From Zingiber officinale (taxonomy: Eukaryota; Streptophyta; Magnoliopsida; Zingiberales; Zingiberaceae): 64,000 nucleotides of DNA. The DNA lies in NCBI RefSeq assembly GCF_018446385.1, contig NC_056001.1:9976672-10040671 (forward strand), in the 5' to 3' direction. Both the position numbers and the translations under genes were made by a program. Positions 40,293 to 52,306 of this stretch are shown piece after piece; position 1 is the first letter of the stretch; every line of letters starts with the position of its first letter. A model generated the notes under the pieces. That model was given only the letters and a program-made list of their open reading frames with translations, had not been told where the DNA came from and ran no database searches.

Positions 40293-41038
40293 TTATTTCT
40301 TGGGCGCGAGCCGTCTCTTGATCTTTTCCACGTCCTTGGTCCCGATCTGGAAGGCTTTCGCGAGCACGTCGTCCGGCACGGTGGGGTTGGCCGCGAAGAG
40401 CGTGGCGGCGATCGACTGCGTCCCAGGGAGCTGGCTGTTGAAGCCGGCGATGACGGCGGCCGGCATCTTCCCGTTGTTCTTCTGGAAGTGGACCAGCCCC
40501 CGCGGGAAGACGAACACCTCACCCTGGCTGATGGTCTTCGCCACCAGCTTGTTGGCGGTGGTGATGAATCCGACATCGAGAGCGCCGTAGAGGACGAAGA
40601 CTATCTCGGTGGCGCGTGGGTGGGTGTGCGGCGGGTTGAGCCCTCCCGGCGCGTAATCGATGCGCGACAGGGACACCCCGAGCGTGTTGAGCCCGGGAAT
40701 CTTCTCCACGTTAGCGCCCGTCACCAGCGACCCCATGGTGTTGTTGGTGGCGCCCGGCTTCGCCAGCCCCGCGAAGAAGAAGTCCGCCGCCGTCACATCC
40801 GCCGCCGCCTTGCACGCGAACCCATTGACCTCCACACCTGCACGAGCTAAGAATTCATAGTTACCCGGCCAACTGCATCAATCAGCTCAAAAAGAATATT
40901 CATTTTGAAATTACCAGAGCTGGGATCGGCGACGCAAATATCTTGAAGCGGGTCAGGATCCCCGGCGAGGCAGCGAGGAGGAGCGCCGACGAAGAAGAGG
41001 ACGACGACAACTAAGAATCTAGTCGACTTTGTCATCAT
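40293..41038 (-). CDS. Germin-like protein
   Basis: Two exons (41038-40915 and 40837-40293) give 222 residues, the usual size. The start is the first ATG downstream of a TATA box; a second ATG follows immediately. Residues 1-25 form a hydrophobic secretion signal. Cys35 and Cys50 match the conserved germin disulphide pair. The cupin metal site is complete: His112, His114 and Glu119 in the germin box (GGLNPPHTHPRATE) and His158 in GEVFVFPRGLVHF. An N-glycosylation sequon (Asn73-Asn-Thr) is present. Germin-like proteins are secreted, apoplastic, manganese-binding hexamers; some are superoxide dismutases, others oxalate oxidases, and many respond to pathogens. Which activity applies cannot be read from sequence alone. 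Confidence 0.95.
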
Positions 41039-41106
41039 TCTTCTTGCTCTGCTTGATAATTCTGGATACGAGAGCTTGACATGGACAATTGGACTCGCTG
41101 ATGGCA

Positions 41107-41112
41107 TTTATA
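41107..41112 (-). promoter_or_regulatory. TATA box of the germin-like gene
   Basis: TATAAA on the minus strand, in the context CACTATAAATGCC, about 70 bp before the start codon. An in-frame ATG overlaps the TATA region (41107) and is therefore unlikely to be transcribed, which supports the start at 41038. Confidence 0.7.
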
Positions 41113-42930
41113 GTGTTTTATCCATGGCGATGCCTTTTTAAAAGAAATGAATAGAGCAGAAGTAAAGGATTCTTTTAGGTTTGATTTGGTAAAGTGGTTG
41201 CCAAGGCATGAATTTGGCCATTTTCAAGCCAAAAACGCGGGACAGACAGTCGGAGAAAGTAACATCGCATTAAATTATTTATTCGTCAACGATAATATTG
41301 AAAACTCTCCCCAAAATACAACCCAAAGTTGATTAGTTGGCCCTGGGTACGATGACATTCAGCAGACTCTTATGTATTTAGGGTTCCAATCTCAATTACA
41401 TTTTATGCTTGTGCTTTCGAATTCACTCTGTGGAAGAACAAGTGGAAATTAAACCGTCCACTTTCAAGATTAATTGAGCGAAGGGCCAGACAGAAATTCT
41501 TGCCTTTTGAGCAACGGCAGGTTGTTTAATTTACCAGATGAGAATTTTCATCTTCAACAGAATCGCTGTGTTTTGTGTGCCCGACACCAACAAATTGACC
41601 GGCTGAGAAACGACACAGGACCCATAAATCACAATGGTAAGGTATTCATAATTAAAAATAAAATAAAAATTAAATGACTGTTTCTATCATTAAATGCAGT
41701 CAAATGTTTAAACGTACCATAATTTTTGCAATGCAGCTGCTTAAGTTACTTTTTGCAATTGTATTCTAGTAGTAATTGTATTGATTAGATGATTAGGCAT
41801 TGTATTTAAATCAAATTTACAGATTAATAAATTAATTGTCCTTTCTTTAAAAAACGGAGTTCATTTAGCATTTACTTCTCCTGGATCTGCCACCTCAGCG
41901 GCCCTAGCCAGCAACTTTAGTGCTGGTGACACTGTTACATGAATGCAATGGACATCGCAACTACTCTTGAGCCTAATCTTCACACATTGAATGAAGGACC
42001 ACAAATTGAATAAATTCCTCTCTTGCACACTAAGCGAGGATAAAACAATGTTAAGTCCCATCAACATTTAATTAAATTCCTCGATTCAAAGAGCTATAAT
42101 GTAGATTATCAAATAAAAAACATTTAATTAAATTAACCAATTTGGCGATCAAAGAAATAAATTTGGACAACATTTTATTGGGCAATTGCTTTGAAAGGTG
42201 TTTTTTTTACCTCAACAACACCTCTTTTTTATCAAGAATATCTAAACTATTTTTTTTAAAAGAAAAAAATACTCTCTCCTTGCTGAAATATATGCATACA
42301 GGTGTTCTCTGCAGTACAAAAACAATTTTAAATATGATTTGACAGGGTTTTCATTTGATTTTATTGAGGCATATAAACATCTTTACAAATCAACAATCAT
42401 ACTGTGTTTTTTAAAATATTTTTCGGCAGTAACTAAACTTTTTCCAGTCAAAATATAGTATTACAACGAAATTATTTGTTAGTTTTCATTCTCATAGACA
42501 TTGACATATTTTATTCATGCCATTTATTTTTTTTATAACTTTTACATAAGAAAAATTAAAAAAAAAAGAATCATATCACCTGATTAATGGCATTTCACAT
42601 GTAATTTTTTGTTTACGTAAGTAGTTTGGTATCATATATATTTGGATCTGATATCTATTTGTTTGTGCTCGACATCATTGATGGATGAGTGATCGATGAG
42701 CTATCTTTTATGTTGATAGAGTTGTTGAACTTCAAGGAAAAGAAAGAGGGAGAAAGTCGGATCACCAAGAGCATCTACGAAGCTTGAAAGAAAGAGGGTT
42801 CAAATAGAGGTTGGGATGTCCCGATTTAGTCACTCTGACATTCAAGTTAGTTTCTAACGAGAAAGGTGGAGAAGAAGAATAGTAATGAGGAGATGTCATA
42901 ATTAATGAGTGTATGTGTGAGCGTACCTTT
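41113..42930. other. Intergenic region upstream of the germin-like gene
   Basis: Mostly AT-rich with no recognised gene. A more complex stretch at about 41860-42070 has an open frame on the minus strand without a family I know. From about 42690 the composition changes to that of the repeat region to the right. Confidence 0.4.
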
Positions 42931-44064
42931 TATTGGAGCAATCTGGGTACCGTAGGTTTTAATGTTTGGGCAAAGGTTTAAGTTAGGTTTATTGTTGTAT
43001 TTGATATGTATTGTGAATATACAGGATACAGGTACAACAAGGAAAGTCCAAGGGCGATCTTGGTAAAGGAAGAAAGTCCAAGGATGAGTCTTGGCGGTGT
43101 AAGTCCAAGCATGTAGTCTTGGCAATGTAAGTCCAAGTGTGACTTGGCAATGGATGAAGTCCCAAAGGCGCGACCTCTTGGCAAAGGAAGACCCGATAAT
43201 AATGACAAGGTTGATGGAAGCTCTAAAAGGTAAGACGTGAAGAATGGGGAGGCATCGGAGGGATGCAAGATTGATGGAGGAGACTAGAAAGCTAAGTCTA
43301 AGTTGGTTGGACGAGGACGAGTGCTGAGTAAATGTACTCGGGGGTTAAATCCTAGGATTAGGGGTTTACTGTAGTGTTACCACAGTGTTACTAAAGCAAT
43401 ACTGTAGCGTTATTGTAGCAGTCGACTGGTGTTTTCATCAGTCGACTAATGCAGTCGATCGGGCAGTCGATTGGGAGCGAACAGAATGCTTCTATTCGTT
43501 CGGTTAGAGTGGAGTAGTCGACTGATGGAAGTATCAGTCAACTGGTATCGAGCCGTTGGGTTGTAATGGTCAAATATCCACAGAGGGCAGTCGACTGATG
43601 GTTTTGGCAGTCGATTGGTAGGCGGGGTTTTCCAACTCGTGGCCCATATAACCAAGCATTGGAAACTTGGTTAAGGTTGAAGAAATTAGTGGTGTTTAAC
43701 CCTAATTAGAGTCTCCAAGTGCCCAAGTGATCTATCATACTTGTACGAGGTTGTGGCAAGATTTTTCCACCCACAAGGAGCTAGCGAGCTAGCCAGAAGT
43801 TCTCCGGGTAATCATCCACTAACGGATCGAGATCGTCCACCTTACGGACAGTCGTGGAGTAGGAGTAAGTGATCTCCGAATCACGTTACATAAACGTGTT
43901 AGAGGTTTGATTGTCTTGGTTATTACCTCTAGGTTTAGCATTCTATTTGTTAGATTTGTTTTTGTATTTCCGCTGTGCACTAACATTATATGAAGCTATC
44001 GATTTGGGTGAGACGTTATTCACCCCCCCCTCTCCTCCTTCTAGCGAATGTCAAGGTCCCAACA
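42931..44064 (+). mobile_element. Solo LTR with CCTTT target duplication
   Basis: The left end TATTGGAGCAATCTGGG and right end AAGGTCCCAACA are bounded by exact 5-bp copies of CCTTT (42926-42930 and 44065-44069). It is 1,134 bp long with no internal coding region, so it is a solo LTR in plus orientation. It carries about ten copies of an AGTCGACTG-like palindrome (43410-43620) and ends with the TTCACCCCCCC tip found in related LTRs here. Confidence 0.88.
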
Positions 44065-44527
44065 CCTTTGTCCACATCAGCGACTCCTTTTATATTACTG
44101 CTAAAGGAATGAAATAGTACCTCTCTCCTTCAGGTTTGATTGATGGGGCGTTAAGTAAGGAAGATGTTACATTGTTGTTTTAGAGGGTCATGTCACACAT
44201 GTTTTATACTGTAGATGACCGTGTGGGTCACACTATGTTGACTAGGTTGTTCCACTTGCTATGATAATCCATGTGCTATCCCAGTCCACATGCAGTTATG
44301 TCACAGGATTTGACGTGTTAAGTGAAGAGGCATCGATCGGTATTATTGAGAAGACTGGGCAAGAGTGTTGGATCGACAGGGCTAAGTCGACTGGGCAAAA
44401 GTGTCGATTTTAGTGAAGCTGAGTCAATTAGGCAAGAGTGTCAGTTCAGCATAGCTAAGCCAATTGCGCAAGAGTATCGGTTTGGCAAAGCTGAATAGAC
44501 TAGGGAGTTAGCCTTTGTTGGGAAGAT
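44065..44527 (+). repeat. Older repeat with a tandem array, split by the Copia element
   Basis: Sequence that once continued from 42930. From about 44350 it consists of units of roughly 33 bp around GACTGGGCAAGAGTGTC and AAGCTGAGTC. It ends in GTTGGGAAGAT at the left LTR of the Copia element; a similar array resumes right of that element at about 54990. Confidence 0.55.
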
Positions 44528-45300
44528 TGTGCCAGTATCAACCCTAAGAGTCAATTATGAGATGATTGATAAGGGATCTATTGTATCATATTTTATTAGA
44601 AAAAGATAATATTTATGATTGTTATATTTACTTTAGATCCGTGCCAGTTGAATAAGTATAATAATATCCTAAGGTAATAGGTTCTAGTCTACAATATATC
44701 AATTTGTTGAATTGATAGTGGAAGACTTTAGATATATATATAATACTATTTTTAACTATTCCTAGTCAAGAATTAATATACAATGACAATATTAATACGT
44801 TGAAACTAGCATGCAGGTCAATGATAACTTAATCTTACAAGTCATGGATATAAGATATCAAGTTGACACATGTGCATATATTAGAGAATATGTACTGAAT
44901 TGACTCGTCATGAGAATGTTTCATAGATCATTATATAAGTATCATAAATATTCTCATAGTGAGTATTAGTATAAATAGTCCTTAGATATGAAGTCACTAC
45001 GGTTTCCTACATAAGGAGTTATATATTTTGGTATCGACAAACATCACCTGTAACAAAAATGAACTATAAAGTCGATCACTCGATATCCAATAAGTTATGC
45101 CGAGGACTGTGAGTAATGTAAATCAGATTTATCTCTTTCATATGACAGAAGTGATATCTGTGAGCCTTTTAATTAAGTAAAGCTACTAAAATGCATGATT
45201 ATACTCAAATAAATCAATATGAAATATTGAGTTCATTTAATTAAGTAACTCTATTAGGAGATCAAGAAATACAAAAATTAATAAAAGGATGACACGGTCC

Positions 45301-47114
45301 TGTTAGGATCGATGATCGCGGCTAGAGAGGAGGGGTGTGAATAGCCGCCCCAAATTCTTCGTTTCTTCCTACGATTACGGTTAGCGCAGCGGAAATAACT
45401 AAATAGAAAAGTAAAGGAAAAAGACAAACCTCAAACTCGATGGATGTAACGAGGTTCGGAGATGAAACTCCTACTCCTCGGCGTGTCCGTAAGGTGGACG
45501 AAGCCTATCAATCCGTCGGTGGATGAGTCCCCGGAAACCCGGCTAATAATCACTCCTTCTGGGTGGAGAAACCTCGCCACAATGTCTTGCAACAGCAAGA
45601 TAAACAGGAGTACAAGAATACAGCAAGAAACTAAGTACAATACAAAAATGTAATAACCCTAGCTTGCCTTCTTGTCGACTGGATGAAGCAGCAGCTTCAA
45701 ACGACGCCTACAACAGCAGGAACCCAGCCGATGAAGCTCACACGAAGCTTCAAGCAAAAGCGAGCTCAGCAAAGCTCAAATCACAGCAGTGAAGAAGAAC
45801 AGCAGCTCGAGGAGGAAGAAAAAGAGTTGTAGTCAGCAGCCCTCGATCTCTTCTTATAACCTCTGATATCCTGAGCCAACCTGCGAACCTGCAAGCAAAA
45901 AGAACAGAACACAGAAGCCCGAAATAACCTAGCCGTTGTCACTCACAACGGCTAGTCCTGGACCGATCAGGCTCCAACCTGATCGGTCCACACTATCCCT
46001 GATCGGTCTTGGGGACCGATCAGGCTAAGCCTGGACCGATCAGGCTATGTCCTGATCGGTCCAGGAGGAGTCTGATCGGTCCCTTGGACCGATCAGCCTT
46101 TCTCCTTCTTCTCTTCTGTTTGCTTCCTGATCGGTCTTCAGACCGATCAGATAATCCACAGAAGCATTCTGTTTGATTACTGATCGGTCACCAGACCGAT
46201 CAGCCGTATCACTGGATCGGTCCCCAGATCGATCCAGAGCTTGGTTTTTGCCCAAACCAAGTCCCAAACCTTCCAAACCAACATCCGGTCAACCTTGACC
46301 TGTTGGTACATCATGCTTAGCATCCGGTCACTCTCTTGACCTGCTAAGACTCCCCACCAAGTGTTCGGTCAATCCCTTTGACCCACTTGGACTTTTCTCT
46401 TCGTGTCAAGTATCCGATCACTCCCTTGACCTACTTGACCTTCTCAACACCAGATGTCCGATCACCCTTGATCCATCTGGATTTTCCCTTGCCCGGTTTC
46501 ACTCACCAGGACTTTCACCTAGCTTCACTCACTAGGGTTTTCACCTGGCTTCACTCACCAGGACTTTCCAACTGCCTGGCTTCACTCACCAGGACTTTCC
46601 CACTGCCTGGCTTCACTCACCAGGACTTTCCGCATCCAGTCCAGAGAACGAGCTACCGAGCCCTCTCTGACTTCCCATGTGCCAAGCTTCCATACTTGGA
46701 CTTCTCCGTGCCAAGTCTCCATACTTGGACTTTTCCCATGCCAAGCTTCCTGCTTAGACTTTTCACCATGCCAAACTCCCTACTTGGACTTTTCCCATGC
46801 CAAGCTCCCTGCTTGGACTTTCCCCGTGCCAAGCTCCCTGCTTGGACTTTTCCGAGTCAGGTCAACTCACCTCGGGTCAACCAGGTCAACCTTGACCATG
46901 GGTTGCACCCACAATCTCCCAAGCTTGTTCTCGTCAAACATCAAAATACAACTCGAGTCAAGGCAACTCGAGTCTGGTCAACCAGGTCAACCTTGACCTA
47001 AGGTTGCACTAACAATCCCCCATCATGTTCTCGTCAAATATCAAAATACAACTCGAGTCAGGTCAACTCGAGTCGGGTCAACAAGGTCAACCTTGACCTA
47101 AGGTTGCACCAACA
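45301..47114 (-). mobile_element. Solo LTR-type insertion with GGTCC target duplication
   Basis: Ends TGTTAGGATCGATG and GGTTGCACCAACA, bounded by exact GGTCC copies (45296-45300 and 47115-47119) inside the left LTR of the Copia element. Orientation is minus, judged from the tip signature. Length is 1,814 bp. It contains an array of about a dozen CTGATCGG and CCGATCAG words (45959-46230), repeats of CTTCACTCACCAGGACTTT (46499-46635) and a 100-bp tandem repeat of its own tip (46914-47114). Confidence 0.87.
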
Positions 47115-47272
47115 GGTCCATGTCTCGTGGATCAAACTAGATTTAGTGGATAGAATGATTTAGTTATACAAGATAATAGACACAGACAGGTTAGGACGGA
47201 TCTCAACATTTTCGTTAGAAGGATTGGATACCGTGTGTGAAGAACTTTTCATTCTTGAATACAAGTCAAAAT

Positions 47273-48210
47273 TATAAGCACCCCGTGTTAGTTTTGATGT
47301 GATCAATCAGGTTAAGTTAGATCTTGTGTATTTGATCCTTGTGTCTAAGTGTGCAGGAACTTAGGAGCACAAGAAGTCGAGCGGAAGAATCAGCTAGTGA
47401 GAAGGATGGCACGGAAAGGAAGTTGACGGGCTCGGTGCATTCAAAGGATGAGGTGCTGCAGAAGAGTACATTGGCGGTCGAGAAGGACGCGCACGGCGGT
47501 CTAAGGGATGAGAAGTCGGGGAGGAAGGCTGCTCGAGGAGAAGGTCAGAGTTGGGTTCATGTGAGCTCAATTCTGAACGACCGGAGTATCACCCAAGCGA
47601 GTGGAGTGAAAATGGTTAACAAGGGAAGTTAACCATTTTCAGATGAACAGTGTTGAAGGCGTCTTCAAAGGCTTGGAAGGCACCTTTCATGAATAGTACC
47701 GAAGGCGCCTTCAAAGGCTTGGAAGATGTCTTCCATGAACAGTACGAAAGCGCCTTTAGTGAACAGTGTTAGCCTCAAATGACCTTTTATTACCATTGAG
47801 TTATGGATAAAATTTTATCTACTTGAAGGCGCATTGAACCCTTTTGAGGATGCCTTCCACCCAAGGATAGAATCTTCCAGGGGCTATAAAAAGACCCTTG
47901 AAGCTAGGAAATATTGAACAACTGAACTACAACTTTTGTATTTACTTTCTAGTCTTTTTCTGAGCTTTCAAAGAGTGTAAGAGACTTCTCCACCTTCAAC
48001 GAAGGAAAATTTTAGTGCGCTTCTATTTGCCTTGGATTAACAATCATTTAAGTTATAACCAAGTAATTCTTGAGCCTCTTTTTCATTAATTGTTCAGTTT
48101 TATTATTCTATTTATTTTAGTTGTGCTAGTCTAATCAAATTAAAAGAATGAGAAGAGGTTGTTTTTTAATAGGTAATTCACCCCTCTTATCGGCCCCCGC
48201 TGCACCAACA
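47273..48210 (+). repeat. LTR, plus orientation
   Basis: It begins near 47273 (aligned to TGTTGGAACCCC of the LTRs at 56232 and 62876), continues TTTTGATGTGATCAATCAGG and GTGTGCAGGAACTTAGGAGC, and ends CACCCCTC...TGCACCAACA at 48210. Five-base flanks AAAAT and AGAAT differ at one site, so a target duplication is probable. It is non-coding and probably a solo LTR. Confidence 0.7.
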
Positions 48211-48215
48211 AGAAT

Positions 48216-49499
48216 TGTTGGATCGAGACGCGCTAGAGGGGGTGAATAGTGCTTGTGGCTATTTCAGCAATTTAAAACTACGAGTAGAAACGTAGCGGAA
48301 TAAAGAGAACAATCAAACACAGAGACACGAGGAATTACTTCGTTCGGAGCCTGTGACGACTCCTACTCGAAGGCCCGCGATCCTTGATCGATTTCCATGG
48401 GCAACAACTATAAGCTCGATGAAATGTACAGAATATGAATTACAAATGAGTACGATAATTAAAATTATACTGAACGACAGAATCTAGAGTAATGGCGCTC
48501 TGGGTCGTCGGGATCTTGAAATCGCACGTTGAAGTCGTTACGTAAGCAGCTTGTAGCAGAAGGATTGCTTAGAATCAGTTGTTCAGAGCTGCTGGTCGAG
48601 ACCCTCTTACAAAGGGTGTTCAAGGCGCCTCCATCAGGCTCCAAGGCGCCTTGAATCCCGGAAATGACTCTGCGATGAAGCTTTGACCGCTACCTTTTAT
48701 CCATCTCAAGGCGCCTTCATCACTGTTCAAGGCGCCTTAAACCACCTGTTCAAGGCGCCTTGAGCTTCCTTCAAGGCGCCTCCAACCCTTCTGGATAGCT
48801 GGCTTTGGCTCGCACTCGAGGCGCCTCCAAGCTCCATGGAGGCACCTCGGTACTGTTCATCCGAGGCTATTCTTTGCACTTTGGTCCCTGCAAGATACAT
48901 TAATCTCAAATATACCCTGCAACACAAAGTTAGCACATAAAACATAATAATATAAGTGAACGACAATCATCGGATTGTCCGAGTCTGACTTCGGATTTCC
49001 GACCGGAAACCCTAGGTTGACCCGACGCCTACTGTTCCCTCTACGGGGAACGCGTCCTCACCTACTCCACTCAGGAGATTTACCTGTTGCCAGTACGATC
49101 CTCCAGATCGACTAGACTTTTGCTCGGTGCTCGATGCTTCCGGACTTTCTGCTGGATGCCCGCTTCCCGACTGGTCCAATCTTTCACCTGGTTCGCGACA
49201 CCAGGACTTTCCACCTAGGGTTACCCCCCTAGGACTTTTGCCTGAAGCACTCGACCCACCAAGACTTTTCGCATAGGGTTACCACCCCCTATAACAAAGG
49301 GTTACCACCCCCTATGACATAGGGTTACCACCCCCTAGGGTTTTCACCTTGCCTAACCACAGTTAGGGCTTTTGCCTAAGTACACTTAGGACTTTCCTGC
49401 AATCTCATTCAAATTGTTAGATCACCACACACCTTAACTTTGAATCCTTTGCCATTATCAAAACTTAGGTTCGATCGTCGGATGCTTTCCGCACCAACA
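48216..49499 (-). mobile_element. Solo LTR, minus orientation, with GGCGCC array
   Basis: Ends TGTTGGATCGAGACGC and CTTTCCGCACCAACA; 1,284 bp. Flanks AGAAT and ATAAT differ at one site. Seven AAGGCGCCTT-like words fall in 48618-48833. The end CTAGAGGGGGTGAATAG marks it as minus-oriented. Confidence 0.78.
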
Positions 49500-50129
49500 A
49501 TAATCTTTTGAAAAATTTAAAGAATTCAAGAATAAAGTATAAAACTAACTTAAAAAGAATATTAAGATACTTTGGTCAGATTAAAGTGGGGAATACATAA
49601 GCCAAGAGCTTCATGATCATCTCGTTAAGTTTAGCATAATATCTCAACTCACTCCACCTGGAATATCACAGTGAAATGGTGTATGAGAAAGGAGAAATCA
49701 TACTTTATTAGATATGGTATGATCAATAATGAGTCGGAGAGATCTTCCGCCATCTTTTTGGGGACATGCTCTAGAGATGGTTGCTTTCACACTCAACCGT
49801 ATTACGTCTAAGACAATAATAAAGATACCATATACGATATGGACTGGGAAGAGTCTCAAAATATCTTTAATGAAGATTTGGGATTGTGAGGCTTATGTTC
49901 ATCTTCAAGTCTCGAAGAAATTAAGATCCAAATCAGATAAATGATATTTTGCAGGATATCCCAAGGAAATGAAAGGATATTACTTTTATAATTCCATATA
50001 TGGTAAAGTTTTTATCGCCAAAAATGATATTTTTATAGAAATAAAATTTATTTCTAGAAGGGTTAGTGAGAGTAAAATCGATCTTGAAGAAATTTGAGAT
50101 ATGCAAATTAGCACTGAGGCCTTGATAGA

Positions 50130-50794
50130 TGATCCTATCCGAATCAGGAGTTAACGGACGCTGGGGACGTGGCGCTCCCTGCTGGATCCTCGAGTGCTCC
50201 GGCGAACCTGCAACAAAACCAAGCCGGGAGGGGTGTCCCGGCGACGGCCCTCCGACGCTCAAGTCAGGCGAGGAATAACAAAGGAAGTGGCTTCAGAGAT
50301 CTAGATGCCCGTACCTCCGGTGAAGAAATGGGGGCCTTATATAGACCTATTGAAGAAGCCTGAGCACGCCAATCGAAGCGATCACCTGCTTTCGATCATG
50401 CCCAGGTATGAGTCTGTCAGAAGGACATCCCTAAGGTCATACCGTTACTGTATCCACCTCTCCATGATGTGACGGCGAGATCCTCCATCGTGCGATCTTG
50501 TGTACGGCCTAATCATCAGACATGCTTCTGCTGATATCCCATATCCCGAGCCGAGCGCATAGGCCGCTCGGTCACCTTTGTACCCTTGCCCTTATCTTGG
50601 CCGAACGGACAACCCGCTCGGCCCTTTGGTCCCAGCCGAGCGGACTCCCGCTCGGCCCTTCGATCCTCCTGCCTTGGCGTCGGAAACCCAAGCCCATGGA
50701 TGGGTTATCTCTAGCTCCGCTCGGACCAGCCCTCCATCCGTCCTTAGGCTGGGACCCTTCAGAAGGTGGGCCCCCCATTCTTACCGCCGGATCA
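50130..50794 (+). mobile_element. GC-rich solo LTR with ATAGA target duplication
   Basis: Ends TGATCCTATCC and CGCCGGATCA form the inverted TGATCC/GGATCA tips; exact ATAGA copies lie on both sides (50125-50129 and 50795-50799). It is 665 bp, far more GC-rich than its host element, with repeated GCCGAGCGG and CCGCTCGGC words (50550-50730). It is a different family, probably Ty3/gypsy, but the LTR alone does not prove it. The internal open frames have no known product. Confidence 0.88.
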
Positions 50795-52084
50795 ATAGAA
50801 ATTGAACAAGCACCACAAAATGTTGTGGATCATGAATCTGTTACATAATAAGAAGTTGTGGAGCAACAACCTATTTGAGTAGAACAAGCTCTATGCAGAT
50901 TTAATAGGATACGTTGTCAGCCTGAGAGATATTTTTTTCTCTTGTCTGACCATGGTGATGTAATGTTTATTAATCTCAATGAGCCTACATCCTATCAAGA
51001 AGCTGTAAAGAGCTCAGATCTGAGAAATGACTAAAGGTCATGAGGTCTAAAATGGAATTCATATACACTTACCAAGTATGGACTTTGGTTGACCCACCTG
51101 AAGGGATTAAACCCATTGTATAAATGGGTCTTCAAGAGGAAGACTGACATGAATGGTCATATATATACCTATAAAGAGCAATTAGTAGCTAAAAGATTTA
51201 AGCAGATTCATAATATAGACTATGATGAATTTTTTTTACCAATTGTGATACTTAAGTCTATTCGGATCATGCTTGTTATTGCAGCTTACCATGATTATGA
51301 GATTTAGAAGATGAATATTAAAACTATATTTCTTAATGGAAATCTACTCGAGAATGTGTACATTATATAACCTGAGGGTTTTGTAGATCCAAAGAATGCT
51401 AGAAAGGTATGCAAGTTGCAAATATCTATTTATGGATTAAAGTAAACTTTTAGAAGGTGGAATCTTCGATTCGATGATGCGATCAAAGCGTTTGGTTTCA
51501 TTAAGAACGAAAATGAACCTTGTGTCTATAAAAGGGTTAGTGGAAGCACAGTCATCTTTCTCATCTTGTATATGGATGACATACTTCTCATTGGAAATAA
51601 TATCCTTATACTGCAGTCTGTGAAGACTTGGCTCGGGAATTGTTTCTTAATGAAAATTTTAGGTGAAACAGCCTATATTTTAGGCATCAAGATCTATAGA
51701 GATAGATCTAATAGATTGGTTGGCCTAAGTCAATATATATATATTAACAAGGTGCTTAATTATTTTGTCATATAGAATTCCAAAAGGGGATTCTTGCTAA
51801 TGTCACATGGTGAGTCTTTCGAAGACTTAATGCTCCTCTTCTAAGGAAGAAAGGAACCACATGGATCATATTCCTTATGCATCTGCTATAGGGTCTATCA
51901 TATATGCTATGTTATGTACTCACCCTAATGTCTCGTATATATTAAGCATAACGAGCAGATATCAGTCAGATCTAGGTGAAAGTTACTAGACAACAGTCAA
52001 GAATATTCTCAAGTACTTGAGAAGAACGAAAGATAATTTCTTGATATTTGGAGATGATGAGGGCAACCCATTAAGCTTTAAAAA

Positions 52085-52306
52085 AAGATAAATATAAAAC
52101 ATAATAATAATAATTAATATTATTACATGCACGGGGTGGGTTCGGGGTGGGTTCATTGAAACCAGTAATCTGACTTGAACCCGCTTCTAAATCCGATCAA
52201 CAAGTTTAGACCCGCCCCGTAACTCATTTGACCGGGTTTAAACCCGCCTCGAACGGGTCGGGTTTAATATGGGGCCAAATTTAAACCCGATCCATTGCCA
52301 TCCCTA
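52085..52306 (-). mobile_element. hAT-like fragment in the Copia RNase H region
   Basis: On the minus strand its end reads AGGGATGGCAATGGATCGGG, close to the common plant hAT terminus CAGGGATGGCAATGG, followed by GGGTTTAAA-type subterminal words. The other end is in a simple AT-rich stretch and is not resolved; no target duplication was found. Confidence 0.5.

Noticed and set aside
40836-41107. Upstream in-frame ATG (41107) as the germin-like start
   Set aside because: It overlaps the TATA box and would add residues before the signal peptide; the ATG at 41038 fits the family.
43410-46230. CRISPR-like or satellite interpretation of the short palindromic arrays
   Set aside because: Units are irregularly spaced, occur in both orientations and are bounded by LTR ends in a plant genome; spacer-repeat structure is absent.
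50169-50848. Frames in the GC-rich block inside the Copia RT region
   Set aside because: The block is a solo LTR with an exact ATAGA duplication; no known protein.
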